Below, one piece after another: positions 24,218 through 34,339 of a DNA stretch of 64,000 bases (position 1 is its first letter; each line of letters starts with the position of its first letter). Below the pieces are notes generated by a model. That model was not told the origin of the DNA. It saw only the letters and a list, made by a program, of their open reading frames with translations, and made no database searches. A program made the position numbers and the translations under genes. Location: contig NC_010506.1 of assembly GCF_000019525.1 (NCBI RefSeq), positions 5,146,001 to 5,210,000 of the forward strand, in the 5' to 3' direction. This DNA comes from Shewanella woodyi ATCC 51908 (lineage in GTDB: Bacteria > Pseudomonadota > Gammaproteobacteria > Enterobacterales > Shewanellaceae).

Positions 24218-26260
24218 TTATGGTGTAACAATATTAAACACACCTTTTGGCTTATCCAGTAACCCAAAAAAGCTCACCAGATCTAACTTACTTCCCTCGA
24301 TATCCAGCTCATCAGAGAAAAGTAGATCCGACGCGCCAGCGCTGCCGATGATGATATCGATAAAGAGTTCATGACTGATATTCAATGTCACGCTGGCATC
24401 AGCACTTTTGGGGGATTTTTTATGGTTTAACACCGCATTTTTTAGGGTTAACACATAGTTTGTATCAAGATCGGTAAAGTGAATATTTAACACCATCTCC
24501 TCACCAAACGCCTCAGGGCCTATCACACGTGATGCCATGGATTGCAGGAAGTTCTCCACCGGCGATCGCAGCAAGACCTGCTTCATCGACACCAGATCTA
24601 TCCCCTTCTCAGGAGCACCGTGTCTAAGTTCATAGGCAGCAGAAAGGTACACATCACGCCAAGGAGCTGATTCAGCCTGATAACCCAATTGATCATAGGT
24701 GCTAGCCAGTAGCGCTTTCCCAGCGCTGTTATCTGGCTCGGCAAAGACCAGATGATTGAGCAACTCAGCAGCCCAGCGGTAATCTCCTGCAGAGTAAGCC
24801 TGCTGGCCATGTTGCAATACCGCATCGGCGCCTCCCATCAACTTGACATACTTCACTGCAGCACGTGTTTGTGGCAGAGGGTCAAGATTAACAGGATTAG
24901 CGTCATACCAGCCAAGGTAAGCTTGATACACAGCTTTGGCATTGTGCTTAGCCGTGCCGTAATAACCTCGATTTGAGAATGTGTTAGATAGTGAAGGTGG
25001 CATCTGGATCTGTTCGGCAATTTCGTTCGGGGTTAAACCTGCATTGAGCATGCGCACCGACTGGTCATGAATGTATTTATAGGTATCTCTCTGCTTCTCT
25101 AAAAAGTCACCTATCGCCTCCTCTCCCCATATAGGCCAGTGATGGCTACCAAAATAGACCTTCGCTTGCTTTTGACCCGTTATCGCCTCATCGATTGAGC
25201 GACTCCACTGCAGTGCATCTCTCACTTTTGCACCTCTTAAGGTGTACAGGTTGTGCATGGTCTTAGAGACTAATTCAGCTCCACAATAAGCTTGTTGCTC
25301 AGGCAGATAGAAGGTGAATTCTGCAGGAGCTTCCGAGCCAGACACAATTTGAAAATCAAACTTAACACCATCGATTACATGGGACTCATCAGTCTCAACT
25401 GAAAGCGTGGGAGCAAGGATGCCGAAGGTACCAAACGCAGGCTCTTTACCTAAGCCTGAGTCAATATGCCCCCGCTCACTCCTTGGCAAACGTTTACCAT
25501 ACATGTACATGGCACGGCGGGTCATAGCTGTACCAGCCATCACATTTTCACTGGTTGCCTCATGCATAAATCCAGCAGGAGCAACAATATCAACACCCGC
25601 CAACTCAGCGTTAATATCGCCTTTGAAAAGTCCCAGAGCACCGCCAAAATGGTCCATATGGCTGTGGGTGAAGACAATGGCAGAGACAGGTTTTTCACCT
25701 AGCTGCTTATTCACAAAGTCGATAGCAACAGCGGCGGTTTCTGCCGTGGTGAGAGGATCGACAACGATCCAGCCGCTTTTACCTTGGATCAACGTCATAT
25801 TGGCCAGATCGAAACCGCGGATCTGGTACACCCCCTTAGTCACCTCAAACAAACCTTGGATATTATTTAGGCTAGCCTGACGCCACAAACTGGGATTAAC
25901 ACTCGCTGGGGCTTCCCCCTCTATAAACTGATATCCAGGATTGTTCCAGATCGTCTCTCCTTTGGATCCACTCACTTTAAGATCTGGCAAACTAGCGATA
26001 AATCCCCTATTAGCATCGGTAAAATCTTGAGTGTCATCAAAGGGAAGTTTTTCAAGCTGTTGGCGGTTAGCCTCTATGGTGTAGCTTGATGCAGGTGTAA
26101 AACCAGTTGCATCAATTTCCCCTGGCTCACCGCCTGCTATATTTGCTTTGTTATCCGGCGAACACGCCACCAGTAGTACACTCACACCGCAGGGAAGCAT
26201 CAATCGACGCAGGGCTTTAAGGCGGCTCACGCCAAGTCGATAAGTAGTAGATTCTCGCAT
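24218..26260 (-). CDS. Metallo-beta-lactamase-fold alkylsulfatase lipoprotein (SdsA/BDS1-like)
   Basis: About 680 residues. The dinuclear-zinc motif THSHMDHFGG identifies the fold. A helical dimerisation domain follows, then a C-terminal SCP2-like domain (TDLDTNYVLTLKNAVLNH), the three-part layout of SdsA1-type sec/prim-alkylsulfatases, which hydrolyse sulfate esters such as dodecyl sulfate. The signal peptide ends in VLLVAC, implying a lipid-anchored periplasmic or outer-membrane enzyme. The start is uncertain: ATG 26260, ATG 26308 and a TTG at 26332 are all possible and none has a strong ribosome site. An AraC regulator is encoded just upstream. Confidence 0.85.
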   Translation of the reverse strand: MRESTTYRLGVSRLKALRRLMLPCGVSVLLVACSPDNKANIAGGEPGEIDATGFTPASSYTIEANRQQLEKLPFDDTQDFTDANRGFIASLPDLKVSGSKGETIWNNPGYQFIEGEAPASVNPSLWRQASLNNIQGLFEVTKGVYQIRGFDLANMTLIQGKSGWIVVDPLTTAETAAVAIDFVNKQLGEKPVSAIVFTHSHMDHFGGALGLFKGDINAELAGVDIVAPAGFMHEATSENVMAGTAMTRRAMYMYGKRLPRSERGHIDSGLGKEPAFGTFGILAPTLSVETDESHVIDGVKFDFQIVSGSEAPAEFTFYLPEQQAYCGAELVSKTMHNLYTLRGAKVRDALQWSRSIDEAITGQKQAKVYFGSHHWPIWGEEAIGDFLEKQRDTYKYIHDQSVRMLNAGLTPNEIAEQIQMPPSLSNTFSNRGYYGTAKHNAKAVYQAYLGWYDANPVNLDPLPQTRAAVKYVKLMGGADAVLQHGQQAYSAGDYRWAAELLNHLVFAEPDNSAGKALLASTYDQLGYQAESAPWRDVYLSAAYELRHGAPEKGIDLVSMKQVLLRSPVENFLQSMASRVIGPEAFGEEMVLNIHFTDLDTNYVLTLKNAVLNHKKSPKSADASVTLNISHELFIDIIIGSAGASDLLFSDELDIEGSKLDLVSFFGLLDKPKGVFNIVTP

Positions 26261-26419
26261 CGAAAATGAAGTTTGACCTATCGTTGTGGGGGTTCCAAGA
26301 TTAAACATATGGCTAAGCTCTATTGATAACAAGTCAGCCTAACCTATTACATCTTTACAACACTCAGGTTATCATTTTTCGCCAATGACAGATCTCGAAC
26401 ACAGCTCAGTCCATCGAAA

Positions 26420-27523
26420 CTAACCTGTATCCTTGCCGTTATCGGCTGTAGATGATGACAGGCGTTGTGCCCGATATTCACTAGGGCTGATGCCATACCA
26501 AAGGTGGAATGCACGGGTAAAGTTGCTCAAACAGGTATAACCTAATTTATCGGCCAACTGGGTCACGCTCAACTCGCTTTGCCCTAAATAGTAATGCGCC
26601 AACTCCTTACGTTTATCCTGTAGTAGACTCCTAAAGCTAGTTTCCTCTTTCTTCAAATAACGGCTAAGGGAGCGCTCGCTGATATTGTAGAGCTGTGCCA
26701 CTTTAGCAGCAGTTGGCTCCCCGGTGACTAACATGGCATGTATCGCTTGATAGCTTTTCTCCCTCCAGCTCAACGCCTGCATCTGATCTAAGTATTGGCG
26801 TACCTGATGCTCATTTTCAGCCGCTAATTCAGGATTTGCCATCAACGTGGAGCGCTCCAACATGCCCCTATCCATCCACATGCAGTTCTCCTGCCTATCA
26901 AATGCAACTGGAGCTTTAAAGCAGTCTCTCCAAGCAGAGGAGTCCTTTGGCTCTGTGCGCATCAAGTCGACACTATGAATAAACCTGGAGTCACCAATCA
27001 TCAAGTCGCCGTGATGCATCAAGGTTGAAAAAAAAGCATCGATAGCCATGTGGCTTATCTCAACCCCATCGAGTGGTGTGATCGTAAAACCAATCAGTTG
27101 TGGCGTTCGCTGTAGCTTGATTGCTGCAGAATTGCTGATGAGAGCATAGTAACTGGGGAGGCGCTCAAATGCCTGAGCGAGTGTATCTGAGGTCATCATC
27201 AAACGGCCTAATGCCCTAAAGTGCATTGGATATGCGTACTGACCGACCTTCAGTCCAAAGGAGGGCAGTTGAGTCACCGCTTCAATATCACGCCAAAAAG
27301 GGGTCATAAGATCGATAGCGACCCGAGAATCCGGTGCAGATTCTAGCTGAGACAGGGACAAACCCGCCGCTTCAAATACTGGATTAGGCTCAATGCCTGA
27401 AGCGCTTAAGGTTCGAGCAACGGCTAATGACCAAGCAGCAATCGTAGTGTACTTAGCTGATGAAGTCGCTAGCTCCCCTTGAGAGGAGTGACCATTAACC
27501 CTATCTGAAATTAACGACTTCAT
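26420..27523 (-). CDS. AraC-family transcriptional regulator
   Basis: 367 residues. The N-terminal half is the 'arabinose-binding-like' domain found in OruR/ArgR-type AraC proteins; the C-terminal 100 residues carry two helix-turn-helix motifs (AAKVAQLYNISERSLSRYLKKE, split here as VAQLYNISERSLSR, and LADKLGYTCLSNFTRAF). It lies between a GNAT gene (3-bp gap) and the alkylsulfatase gene, all on one strand, so control of the alkylsulfatase is likely by position. Confidence 0.85.
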   Translation of the reverse strand: MKSLISDRVNGHSSQGELATSSAKYTTIAAWSLAVARTLSASGIEPNPVFEAAGLSLSQLESAPDSRVAIDLMTPFWRDIEAVTQLPSFGLKVGQYAYPMHFRALGRLMMTSDTLAQAFERLPSYYALISNSAAIKLQRTPQLIGFTITPLDGVEISHMAIDAFFSTLMHHGDLMIGDSRFIHSVDLMRTEPKDSSAWRDCFKAPVAFDRQENCMWMDRGMLERSTLMANPELAAENEHQVRQYLDQMQALSWREKSYQAIHAMLVTGEPTAAKVAQLYNISERSLSRYLKKEETSFRSLLQDKRKELAHYYLGQSELSVTQLADKLGYTCLSNFTRAFHLWYGISPSEYRAQRLSSSTADNGKDTG

Positions 27524-27526
27524 AGG

Positions 27527-27964
27527 CTAACTTGGAAGCTGACGTAACATATGAAACTCATCTTGATCCTCACCTACGATGGTAAAACCTAATCTCAGAT
27601 AGAGCTCTCTAGCAGGATTGGCTTTTAATACCGTTAAAAAGATGGGCTTACCCCGGTTTACTGACCAAGCAATTACCTGATTAAGCACCATTTTACCTAA
27701 ACCATATCCTTGGTGAGCTGGCGATATTTGGATCTGCATAATCTCAAATTTGTCACTCATCTCACGATACTTCAACGCGCCTACCCGCTCATTCTGGTGA
27801 ATAACCAAATGGTAGCAATCAAAGTCATCATTTAGACGAGTCAAGTGCTCATCTTGAGTCAAAAATATCCCAGCTTGCTCTAAATGCTCCACCATGGTCG
27901 AAAGCCTAAGCTGCAACAAAAAGTCATGATCGACTTGCTCGGCCCTCACTATTTCAAAATCCAT
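27527..27964 (-). CDS. GNAT-family acetyltransferase
   Basis: 145 residues with the GNAT core: QIQISPAHQGYGLGKMVLN is the acetyl-CoA pyrophosphate loop (Q-x-x-G-x-G/L type) and LYLRLGF is the final strand. It transfers acetyl to an unknown amine. ATG 27964 follows GAGGTGA. First gene of the unit with the AraC regulator. Confidence 0.8.
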   Translation of the reverse strand: MDFEIVRAEQVDHDFLLQLRLSTMVEHLEQAGIFLTQDEHLTRLNDDFDCYHLVIHQNERVGALKYREMSDKFEIMQIQISPAHQGYGLGKMVLNQVIAWSVNRGKPIFLTVLKANPARELYLRLGFTIVGEDQDEFHMLRQLPS

Positions 27965-28437
27965 TCACCTCATCCCTATTCTTTATCCATGGCTTTTAGG
28001 CTATCAGCTTTGAGTTCACATTTCCTCTTTGGTTTACTTCAAGTGTAAACCCTAACAAAACAGTCGATAACAACCACTACACCATAAATTTCCAATCAAA
28101 CCAGACATACAACAACAAAACCTACAATATAAAGTCAATATGCAGTCAACTTTAGTTAACGCTAAAAACCTGAATTAATTTAAAAGAGATAATTAAAACC
28201 TTGTAAGAAAAACACTAAAAACAGCAAAAAACAAAACCATAAAACCACAATAAAACAAAGCAAAAACATGAGTTAACCGTAACATTTACAAAAATTAATC
28301 TTACAAGGCAATTTATCTTCTTTACTTCAGAATCAAATGGGAATACATTCGCCAAAAAATAACCAACAGTGGGTTATTTAAGACTCAAACACCATAGACA
28401 ACCAAAGCTAAATTAAAACAAGCTAAAGGAGATGATT
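27965..28437. other. 473-bp A-rich, G-poor intergenic leader
   Basis: From about 28060 to 28300 the plus strand has long runs of A and C with very few Gs (many AAAAC and ACAAAA words). It lies upstream of the MFS gene and presumably holds its promoter and a long unstructured leader. I found no repeat or operator in it. Confidence 0.4.
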
Positions 28438-29610
28438 GTGATAGATAACATCATAGAAACACACAAAAATAGCACTTTCGTCCCGGTGGCAGGGCTATCG
28501 TTTTTTGCAATAGCATCCGGATTTTTAATGAGCCTAATTCCGCTCTCATTATCTTCATTCGGTATTGATAGCTCTATGGTGCCTTGGCTTGCCAGTATCT
28601 TTTATTTAGGTCTATTAATTGGTGCTACTTGCATCGAAAGTATTGTTGCTAAAATCGGGCACAGAGTTGCATTCATTGTATTTCTCTCTGTATTGATCTC
28701 GACAATTCTTGTCATGTTAGCGATTCCCAATGCAGTCACATGGCTAATATCACGCTTTGTCGCAGGTTTCGCTGTTGCGGGTATCTTTGTTGTGGTCGAG
28801 TCTTGGTTGTTGATGGCCGACAGCGCAAAACAGAGAGCGAAACGCTTAGGGCTCTATATGACCTCGCTTTATGGCGGCAGCGCCTTAGGTCAACTTGGTA
28901 TAGGACCCGTTGGAGTGAATGGATTTTTTCCATACCTTTGTGTGCTTGGCTTGCTAATGCTAGCCATTCTGCCTCCACTTCTAGTGAAAAGTGGGCAGCC
29001 AAAAAATGAGCATAACCAAAAGCTAAAATTGAGTGAGATTAAAAAGCTAAGCCGTCCAGCGATACTAGGCTGTCTAGTTTCGGGCCTATTACTCGGCCCG
29101 ATATACGGTTTACTGCCTGTGTACATCACAAGCCAAGTTGATAACCCAGAGCAAACTGGAGTACTAATGGCCACCATCATTTTAGGTGGTATGTTGGTAC
29201 AACCTCTTGTGAGCTTCTTATCACCTAAGGTGAGTAAGAGCTTGTTGATGGCACTATTTTGCTTATTTGGTGCACTGGCTGTATTTGGTATTTTAGAGTC
29301 GCGCTCATTTATGGTGATGGCGGTAAGTTACATGCTGTTAGGCGCCTGTAGCTTCGCTCTCTATCCTATCGCTATCACACTCGCCTGTGATGCAATATCG
29401 ATGGAAAAGATAGTTTCAGCAACAGAGGTGATGTTATTAAGCTACAGCGTGGGATCGGTTCTAGGACCACTATGCGCTACCAGCTTTTCAGATTCACCTG
29501 ACTCTGTGATCTTTTATCTAGGCGGCTGCTTAACAACGACCTGCCTCTATATGTTCATCAAGAGCATCGAAAAGATCCACACAGGTCAAACGCCAATTCC
29601 AGGCGCTTAA
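28438..29610 (+). CDS. MFS transporter (YcaD-like)
   Basis: About 390 residues with 12 hydrophobic helices. The inter-helix basic loop motif KIGHRV after helix 2 and the pattern RFVAGFAVAGIFVVVESWLL at helix 4 (a YcaD/MFS-1 hallmark) are present. Probable inner-membrane exporter, substrate unknown. The frame also has ATG 28432, but AAAGGAG directly touches it; GTG 28438 has the same site at 6-bp spacing and is the better start. A strong terminator follows. Confidence 0.82.
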   Translation: MIDNIIETHKNSTFVPVAGLSFFAIASGFLMSLIPLSLSSFGIDSSMVPWLASIFYLGLLIGATCIESIVAKIGHRVAFIVFLSVLISTILVMLAIPNAVTWLISRFVAGFAVAGIFVVVESWLLMADSAKQRAKRLGLYMTSLYGGSALGQLGIGPVGVNGFFPYLCVLGLLMLAILPPLLVKSGQPKNEHNQKLKLSEIKKLSRPAILGCLVSGLLLGPIYGLLPVYITSQVDNPEQTGVLMATIILGGMLVQPLVSFLSPKVSKSLLMALFCLFGALAVFGILESRSFMVMAVSYMLLGACSFALYPIAITLACDAISMEKIVSATEVMLLSYSVGSVLGPLCATSFSDSPDSVIFYLGGCLTTTCLYMFIKSIEKIHTGQTPIPGA

Positions 29611-29624
29611 CTCTCAAAAATAGG

Positions 29625-29653
29625 AAAGGGGGACTCTTTAGTCCCCCTTTTTT
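29625..29653 (+). terminator. Terminator of the MFS gene
   Basis: AAAGGGGGAC and GTCCCCCTTT with a TCTTTA loop followed by further Ts: a classical intrinsic terminator. Confidence 0.92.
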
Positions 29654-29923
29654 ATAGCACTCCCCTGTCTTTAGCTGTTAAGCAAAACAACTGCTCTACA
29701 TCGCCCAGATCAGTTGAAAATGTAGTAACTGCGCAAATCTTAGTCTCACAATTGCAACACGCAACTAAATCTAAATTTATAAATACCTGATAAATATACC
29801 AATGATTTTTGGTTCAAAACTTGCCTTATCTAAACCAAGGAAACTGCAAATTACGCTAGAAAAAAGTTTCGAATGTAATTATAAAAATGCGTATGTAAAC
29901 CGTAAACAATGAGGTAGATAGAT

Positions 29924-30298
29924 ATGAGTCAGCAAGATTTTCCAGATTTTGACACATTAATGGAGATGGCAAAAAACCAGCCAGAGAAACTTGAAAATAT
30001 ATTCAGAGATGAGGTGAATAGTGTGATAGAGAGTGCTTCAGAGGAGCATCACCATCGCCTTAGAGGATTACAATTTCAAGTGGATGCTCAACGTATATTA
30101 GCCAAAAACCCCATGGATGCCTGTATTCGAATCTCAAAAATGATGCACAGATCTTTAGGTGATCTACATACCACACTCAATGATTTCTCCCTACAACATG
30201 ATCATAGCAATCAGGTATTGAATGACCTATCAGATAAGCAGCAGGATGTGAGTGATATTCTCTACTTTGAAGGCCGTAAGCAACCAGAAGCAACATAA
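29924..30298 (+). CDS. DUF3135 protein
   Basis: 124 residues, cytoplasmic, helical, with the DUF3135 start FDTLMEMAKNQPEKLE, then HHHRLRGLQFQVDAQR and NPMDACIRISKMM. The family occurs in Shewanella and Vibrio relatives and has no known function. A GAGGTAGATAGAT site precedes the ATG. Monocistronic with a terminator at 30365. Confidence 0.75.
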   Translation: MSQQDFPDFDTLMEMAKNQPEKLENIFRDEVNSVIESASEEHHHRLRGLQFQVDAQRILAKNPMDACIRISKMMHRSLGDLHTTLNDFSLQHDHSNQVLNDLSDKQQDVSDILYFEGRKQPEAT

Positions 30299-30364
30299 CT
30301 GATAGTAAGGATAACACCTTAATAAAAATCATCTAAAGCTATCTGTATTCACACCAATAGATAG

Positions 30365-30394
30365 GTTTGGTTTCATCCTCCAATGAAACCAAAC
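30365..30394 (+). terminator. Terminator of the DUF3135 gene
   Basis: GTTTGGTTTCAT and ATGAAACCAAAC form a perfect 12-bp stem with a 6-base loop. There is no strong T run after it. Confidence 0.6.
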
Positions 30395-30545
30395 TCATCT
30401 GATTCAAGCCCTCTTTGCCCCAGCCAAATACCATTTGTAACAATTTGTTTATTTATTCCTACTTATAAGATAGTTTGGTATTGGACTAAGTACTTTCCTA
30501 GGTGATTAAAAGAATAGGAGAGTCAAATAATTAAATGGAATTATT

Positions 30546-31439
30546 ATGAAAATCAAGATGATTTTAGCTATATGCTGTCTTTTACTCCCATGGTTATCAT
30601 TTGCAGAAACCTCCCCTGAACTCACAGAGCAGGAGCAATATGAGCTGTGGGCTAACACCCTTTGGAACTCACTCGACCGACAAACCGGCGAAATCGCACT
30701 CAAAGGTAATGTCGCAAAACTGCAAGTACCCGACGACTTTTACTACCTGAACCCAGCAGATACTGAAAAAGTATTAGTAGAGATCTGGGGAAATCCTCCC
30801 GGTAATCCCTCACTCGGCATGCTTTTTCCTGCGGATACAACCCCTTTCGACGCTGAATCTTGGGGAGTAACCATAGATTATGAGCAGGAGGGTTATGTAT
30901 CGGATAAAGACGCTAACGACATTGATTACAATGAACTACTGACTCAAATGAAGTCTGATACCCGAGATAACAGTAATGCCCGAGTAGAGCAAGGTTACGA
31001 GCCTATTGAGCTTGTTGGTTGGGCAGCCGCCCCCTTCTACAATGCAGAAACTCACAAACTTTATTGGGCTAAAGAGATCAAGTTTGGCAACGCTGATACC
31101 AATACTCTCAACTACAATATCCGTGTCTTAGGCCGCAAAGGAGTTTTGGTGCTCAACTTTATTGCTAGCATGGATCAAAAAGCCATTATCGACTCCAAAC
31201 TAGATAATGTACTTAATATTGCAGATTTTAATGAAGGCTCACAATATGCTGATTTTGATCCCGAAATTGATGAAGTGGCAGCCTACGGCTTAGGCGCCTT
31301 AGTCGCTGGAAAAGTGGTAGCAAAAACAGGTCTCATAGCTGGGCTAATTATCTTTCTGAAGAAGTTTGGCATCTTCATAGTTTTAGGAATTGGTGCGCTG
31401 TTTAAAAAGCTTTTTAGCCGTAAAAAAAGTGAAGTTTAA
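30546..31439 (+). CDS. DUF2167 membrane-anchored protein
   Basis: 297 residues. A signal peptide (cleavage near SFA) is followed by a periplasmic domain with GEIALKGNVAKLQVPDDFYYL and WGNPPG, the DUF2167 hallmarks, and a C-terminal pair of hydrophobic segments ending in a basic tail (KKLFSRKKSEV). The family is widespread in proteobacteria without a known function. A 14-bp inverted repeat follows. Confidence 0.82.
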   Translation: MKIKMILAICCLLLPWLSFAETSPELTEQEQYELWANTLWNSLDRQTGEIALKGNVAKLQVPDDFYYLNPADTEKVLVEIWGNPPGNPSLGMLFPADTTPFDAESWGVTIDYEQEGYVSDKDANDIDYNELLTQMKSDTRDNSNARVEQGYEPIELVGWAAAPFYNAETHKLYWAKEIKFGNADTNTLNYNIRVLGRKGVLVLNFIASMDQKAIIDSKLDNVLNIADFNEGSQYADFDPEIDEVAAYGLGALVAGKVVAKTGLIAGLIIFLKKFGIFIVLGIGALFKKLFSRKKSEV

Positions 31440-31488
31440 TACAATAACCTCCGCTCTCTATTAGTCCAGAATCACCTTAACTCCACCA

Positions 31489-31526
31489 TGCTCATCGAAT
31501 ACATAACCCTAGGTATTCGATGAGCA
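31489..31526 (+). terminator. Inverted repeat after the DUF2167 gene
   Basis: TGCTCATCGAATAC pairs perfectly with GTATTCGATGAGCA over a 10-base loop. There is no T tract, so it may be a stabilising 3' hairpin instead of a terminator. Confidence 0.5.
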
Positions 31527-31745
31527 GATCTATATACCAGTTAACGCACCCTTATTAAAAATCGACACCTCAGTACAAAACTACTTACATAAAATAAGTA
31601 GCCTTCATAATATTGGCTATAATTTGGACAGGGATTAAGACTAAATCGTTAAAAAAACAGAAATTCAAGCACTTTTGATTGGCTAAACCAACAAGGAGGT
31701 GCACAACTATTCTTTTAGAGATAAAAAACTAAGAGGCAGATACTG

Positions 31746-33245
31746 ATGACCAAATTTTTAAAGAATTTATTTTCTTCATCGAAAAAGCAGACAACCGATA
31801 ATAGCTCAAGCGAAAAGCTTAAAGAACAGAAGATGCAGGAAGCTCTCTCGGCAGCTGGCAACAAAGCCGTTGAAAATGTATTAGGTCAATCAGTAGATGC
31901 TGTGATCATGATAGATGGAAACAACAATGTGACCTTTGTCAATGATGCCGCCATCAAGATGTGGGGATACCGTAAAGAGGAGGTCATAGGTAAAAATGTC
32001 AAGATGTTGGTCCCTCAAGAGCTTCAATCTCAACATGATGGATTTGTAAATAAAAACAGGCGTACAAAAGAAGACATCATAGTAGGTACTAGCCGCGACG
32101 TGGAACTTGTTCGCAAAGATGGCTCTAAAACATGGATTAACCTAGCTCTATCCAGATTAGAAAACGAAGGAGAGATAGGCTACGTCGGCTTTGCCAGAGA
32201 TATCAGCGCCCAACGCCAAGCCAATGATACCATTCAGCAGGTTCTCGAGCAGGCACTCGATGGGGTTGTCACCATAGATAGCCAGAACATCGTTACTTTT
32301 ATGAACTCAGCAGCAGAAAACTTATGGGGGATCACCAGAGAGGAGGTCATAGGAAAAAACGTTAAAATGTTGGTGCCCAGTGAGATAAGAAGCAATCATG
32401 ATGCACTAGTCAATGCCAACCGCAATACAGGTATCAATAAGATAGTTGGAACCAGCCGAGATCTCGACCTCATCAGGGTTGACGGTAGTACGATTCAAGC
32501 AAACCTCTCACTTTGTAAAATAGAGGTAGGTGGCAATATAGGTTACACCGCCTTTGTCCGAGATATTACTGAGGCTAAACTTGCTCAAGACGCCATAGAT
32601 CAAACTTTAGAGCAAGCATTAGATAGTGTTATCTCCATCGACGAAAATAATATTGTGACTTTATTCAACAAGGCCGCAGAAGAACTCTGGGGTTATAAAA
32701 GAGAGGAAGTCATAGGCCAAAATGTAAAAATGTTAGTTCCAGTAGAACTGCAAGCAGGCCATGATGGACTGGTCAATGCCAACCGAAATACCGGCGTTAA
32801 CAAGATTGTCGGTACCGTTCGAGAGGTGCCTGTTTTCTGTAAAGATGGCAGTAAAAAATGGGGCTCACTCTCCCTCTCAAAAGTCGAAGTCAGTGGACGA
32901 ATCCTCTACACAGCCTTCGTCAGAGACGTCACCGAAGAGGTAGAGATGCGTGATGGCATGAATGAGATCATGGCCAACGTAGCCAAATCCAGCAATGAAA
33001 TCGCAGATATCGCCAAAGTTATCGATGGGATCTCAAACCAAACCAATCTACTTGCCCTTAATGCCGCTATTGAAGCGGCGCGTGCAGGCGAACATGGCCG
33101 AGGCTTTGCAGTCGTAGCCGATGAAGTACGCCAGTTAGCTTCTCGCTCTTCAGAGTCGGTGACTGAGATCAATAAGTTGTCAGAGGAGACTCAGCGTTTC
33201 CTAAAAGATCTCGCGATAAACCTCAAACTAGATAATTCTAATTAG
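31746..33245 (+). CDS. Soluble chemoreceptor-like protein with three PAS repeats and a very short MCP tip
   Basis: 499 residues with no membrane segment. Three PAS domains of 121-residue period (starting near 40, 161 and 282) each contain a near-identical EEVIGxNVKMLVP. They are followed by only about 100 residues of methyl-accepting signalling domain with the conserved tip [32 protein letters not shown] (split as [15 protein letters not shown] and [12 protein letters not shown]). Full MCP hairpins are two to three times longer, so this is a minimal cytoplasmic receptor, presumably sensing redox or a small ligand for CheA/CheW. Tryptophans in each PAS (MWGY, LWGI, LWGY) resemble flavin or haem PAS types, but the cofactor is unknown. 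Confidence 0.85.
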   Translation: MTKFLKNLFSSSKKQTTDNSSSEKLKEQKMQEALSAAGNKAVENVLGQSVDAVIMIDGNNNVTFVNDAAIKMWGYRKEEVIGKNVKMLVPQELQSQHDGFVNKNRRTKEDIIVGTSRDVELVRKDGSKTWINLALSRLENEGEIGYVGFARDISAQRQANDTIQQVLEQALDGVVTIDSQNIVTFMNSAAENLWGITREEVIGKNVKMLVPSEIRSNHDALVNANRNTGINKIVGTSRDLDLIRVDGSTIQANLSLCKIEVGGNIGYTAFVRDITEAKLAQDAIDQTLEQALDSVISIDENNIVTLFNKAAEELWGYKREEVIGQNVKMLVPVELQAGHDGLVNANRNTGVNKIVGTVREVPVFCKDGSKKWGSLSLSKVEVSGRILYTAFVRDVTEEVEMRDGMNEIMANVAKSSNEIADIAKVIDGISNQTNLLALNAAIEAARAGEHGRGFAVVADEVRQLASRSSESVTEINKLSEETQRFLKDLAINLKLDNSN

Positions 33246-33253
33246 ATACTCAA

Positions 33254-33290
33254 AGGCACACTTTTCCCTCCCTTAGGGAAAAGTGTGCCT
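33254..33290. terminator. Strong terminator between convergent genes
   Basis: AGGCACACTTTTCCCT and AGGGAAAAGTGTGCCT form a 16-bp perfect stem between the chemoreceptor gene and the convergent methyltransferase gene. Confidence 0.85.
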
Positions 33291-33313
33291 ATAGGCCAAA
33301 CATTAGCTCAAAC

Positions 33314-34105
33314 TTAGGTCTTCACAAACTTATAGATAAATCTGTCAGTCTTACCTCGTGTCTCTTTTTCAAACACATTCATAGAGAGATCATCATCAGG
33401 ATTTCTCAGATAAAAGGCTTCCTCTACAAGCTTAAAGCCAGCCTCCTTCATCTGATACTTCACAATATTTGAATCGATTCTATGTTCAGAATTAGGGGCA
33501 TCATAGCCAGATCCCTTAATCGCTTCATGATCGATAATGATAAACACACCATCATCTTTGAGTGAGTCGCGCACCTTAGCCAATGCAGCTCTATGATCCA
33601 CCGCCTGTTTACGGAACTGAGTTCTCTTTCCGGTTTTCTCATCTACGTTATGAGTAAAGAAAAGGTCATGATAATTCAATGCAGTAAAGGCAATATCGAG
33701 ACTCTTTGCTGGAATATCCATATCGACAATATCAACTTTATCGAAACGCGTCAGATTCGCCAATCGATCTCCCTTTGTGCGCTCATTAATACGCTTTTCG
33801 GCAAAACGCCAAATCACATTGTCGTTTTGAGCATACACTTTACCTTTAGGCCCCACAGCTTTGGAGAAGAGCTCGGAATACCAACCACCACCAGCAAACA
33901 AGTCTAAGACGTTATCGCCAGCCTCGACGCCAGAAAAATACATCACTTGCGCCGGTTTACGCGCAGCATCCCGCTCACTATCTTTTACTGGACGATCACT
34001 GCTTACTAAAATCCCGTTAAGTTCGCTTAACGACAGCGGAGCCGCATCAACAGACACTAAACTAATGCCTGCAATCAAGCCTGCCAAAATAGGTAATCTC
34101 ATCAT
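33314..34105 (-). CDS. Exported SAM-dependent methyltransferase-like protein
   Basis: 263 residues. The first 21 look like a signal peptide (LPILAGLIAGISLVSVDAA), yet the rest is a class I methyltransferase fold with VLDLFAGGGWYSEL (SAM loop) and DGVFIIIDHEA. This combination is typical of the COG4798 'predicted methyltransferase' group. How an exported enzyme would obtain SAM is unclear. Starts with two ATGs after AAGGGATA; the upstream neighbour diverges. Confidence 0.75.
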   Translation of the reverse strand: MMRLPILAGLIAGISLVSVDAAPLSLSELNGILVSSDRPVKDSERDAARKPAQVMYFSGVEAGDNVLDLFAGGGWYSELFSKAVGPKGKVYAQNDNVIWRFAEKRINERTKGDRLANLTRFDKVDIVDMDIPAKSLDIAFTALNYHDLFFTHNVDEKTGKRTQFRKQAVDHRAALAKVRDSLKDDGVFIIIDHEAIKGSGYDAPNSEHRIDSNIVKYQMKEAGFKLVEEAFYLRNPDDDLSMNVFEKETRGKTDRFIYKFVKT

Positions 34106-34339
34106 TATCCCTTACTTAGTTAGGTTGCAGTTCGGATATAAACTTTTAGCAAGTTACCAGTAAAGCCATAAAGCTGGCGATAAGGATAAACTCGCTAATT
34201 GTTACAGAGCGTTTCAACCCAAGGCCTACACCTCACGAAACAGCCAAGCTCAAATTAATTTGTAACACTCAAAATTCTGGTTTTACGCAGTTATGACTTA
34301 AATTATCTATTACCTTCACAGTCAAGGTTGCCAAGGGTT

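Noticed and set aside
24598..25880. Several frames antisense to or overlapping the alkylsulfatase gene
   Set aside because: The sulfatase frame has clear family motifs throughout; the others do not resemble proteins.
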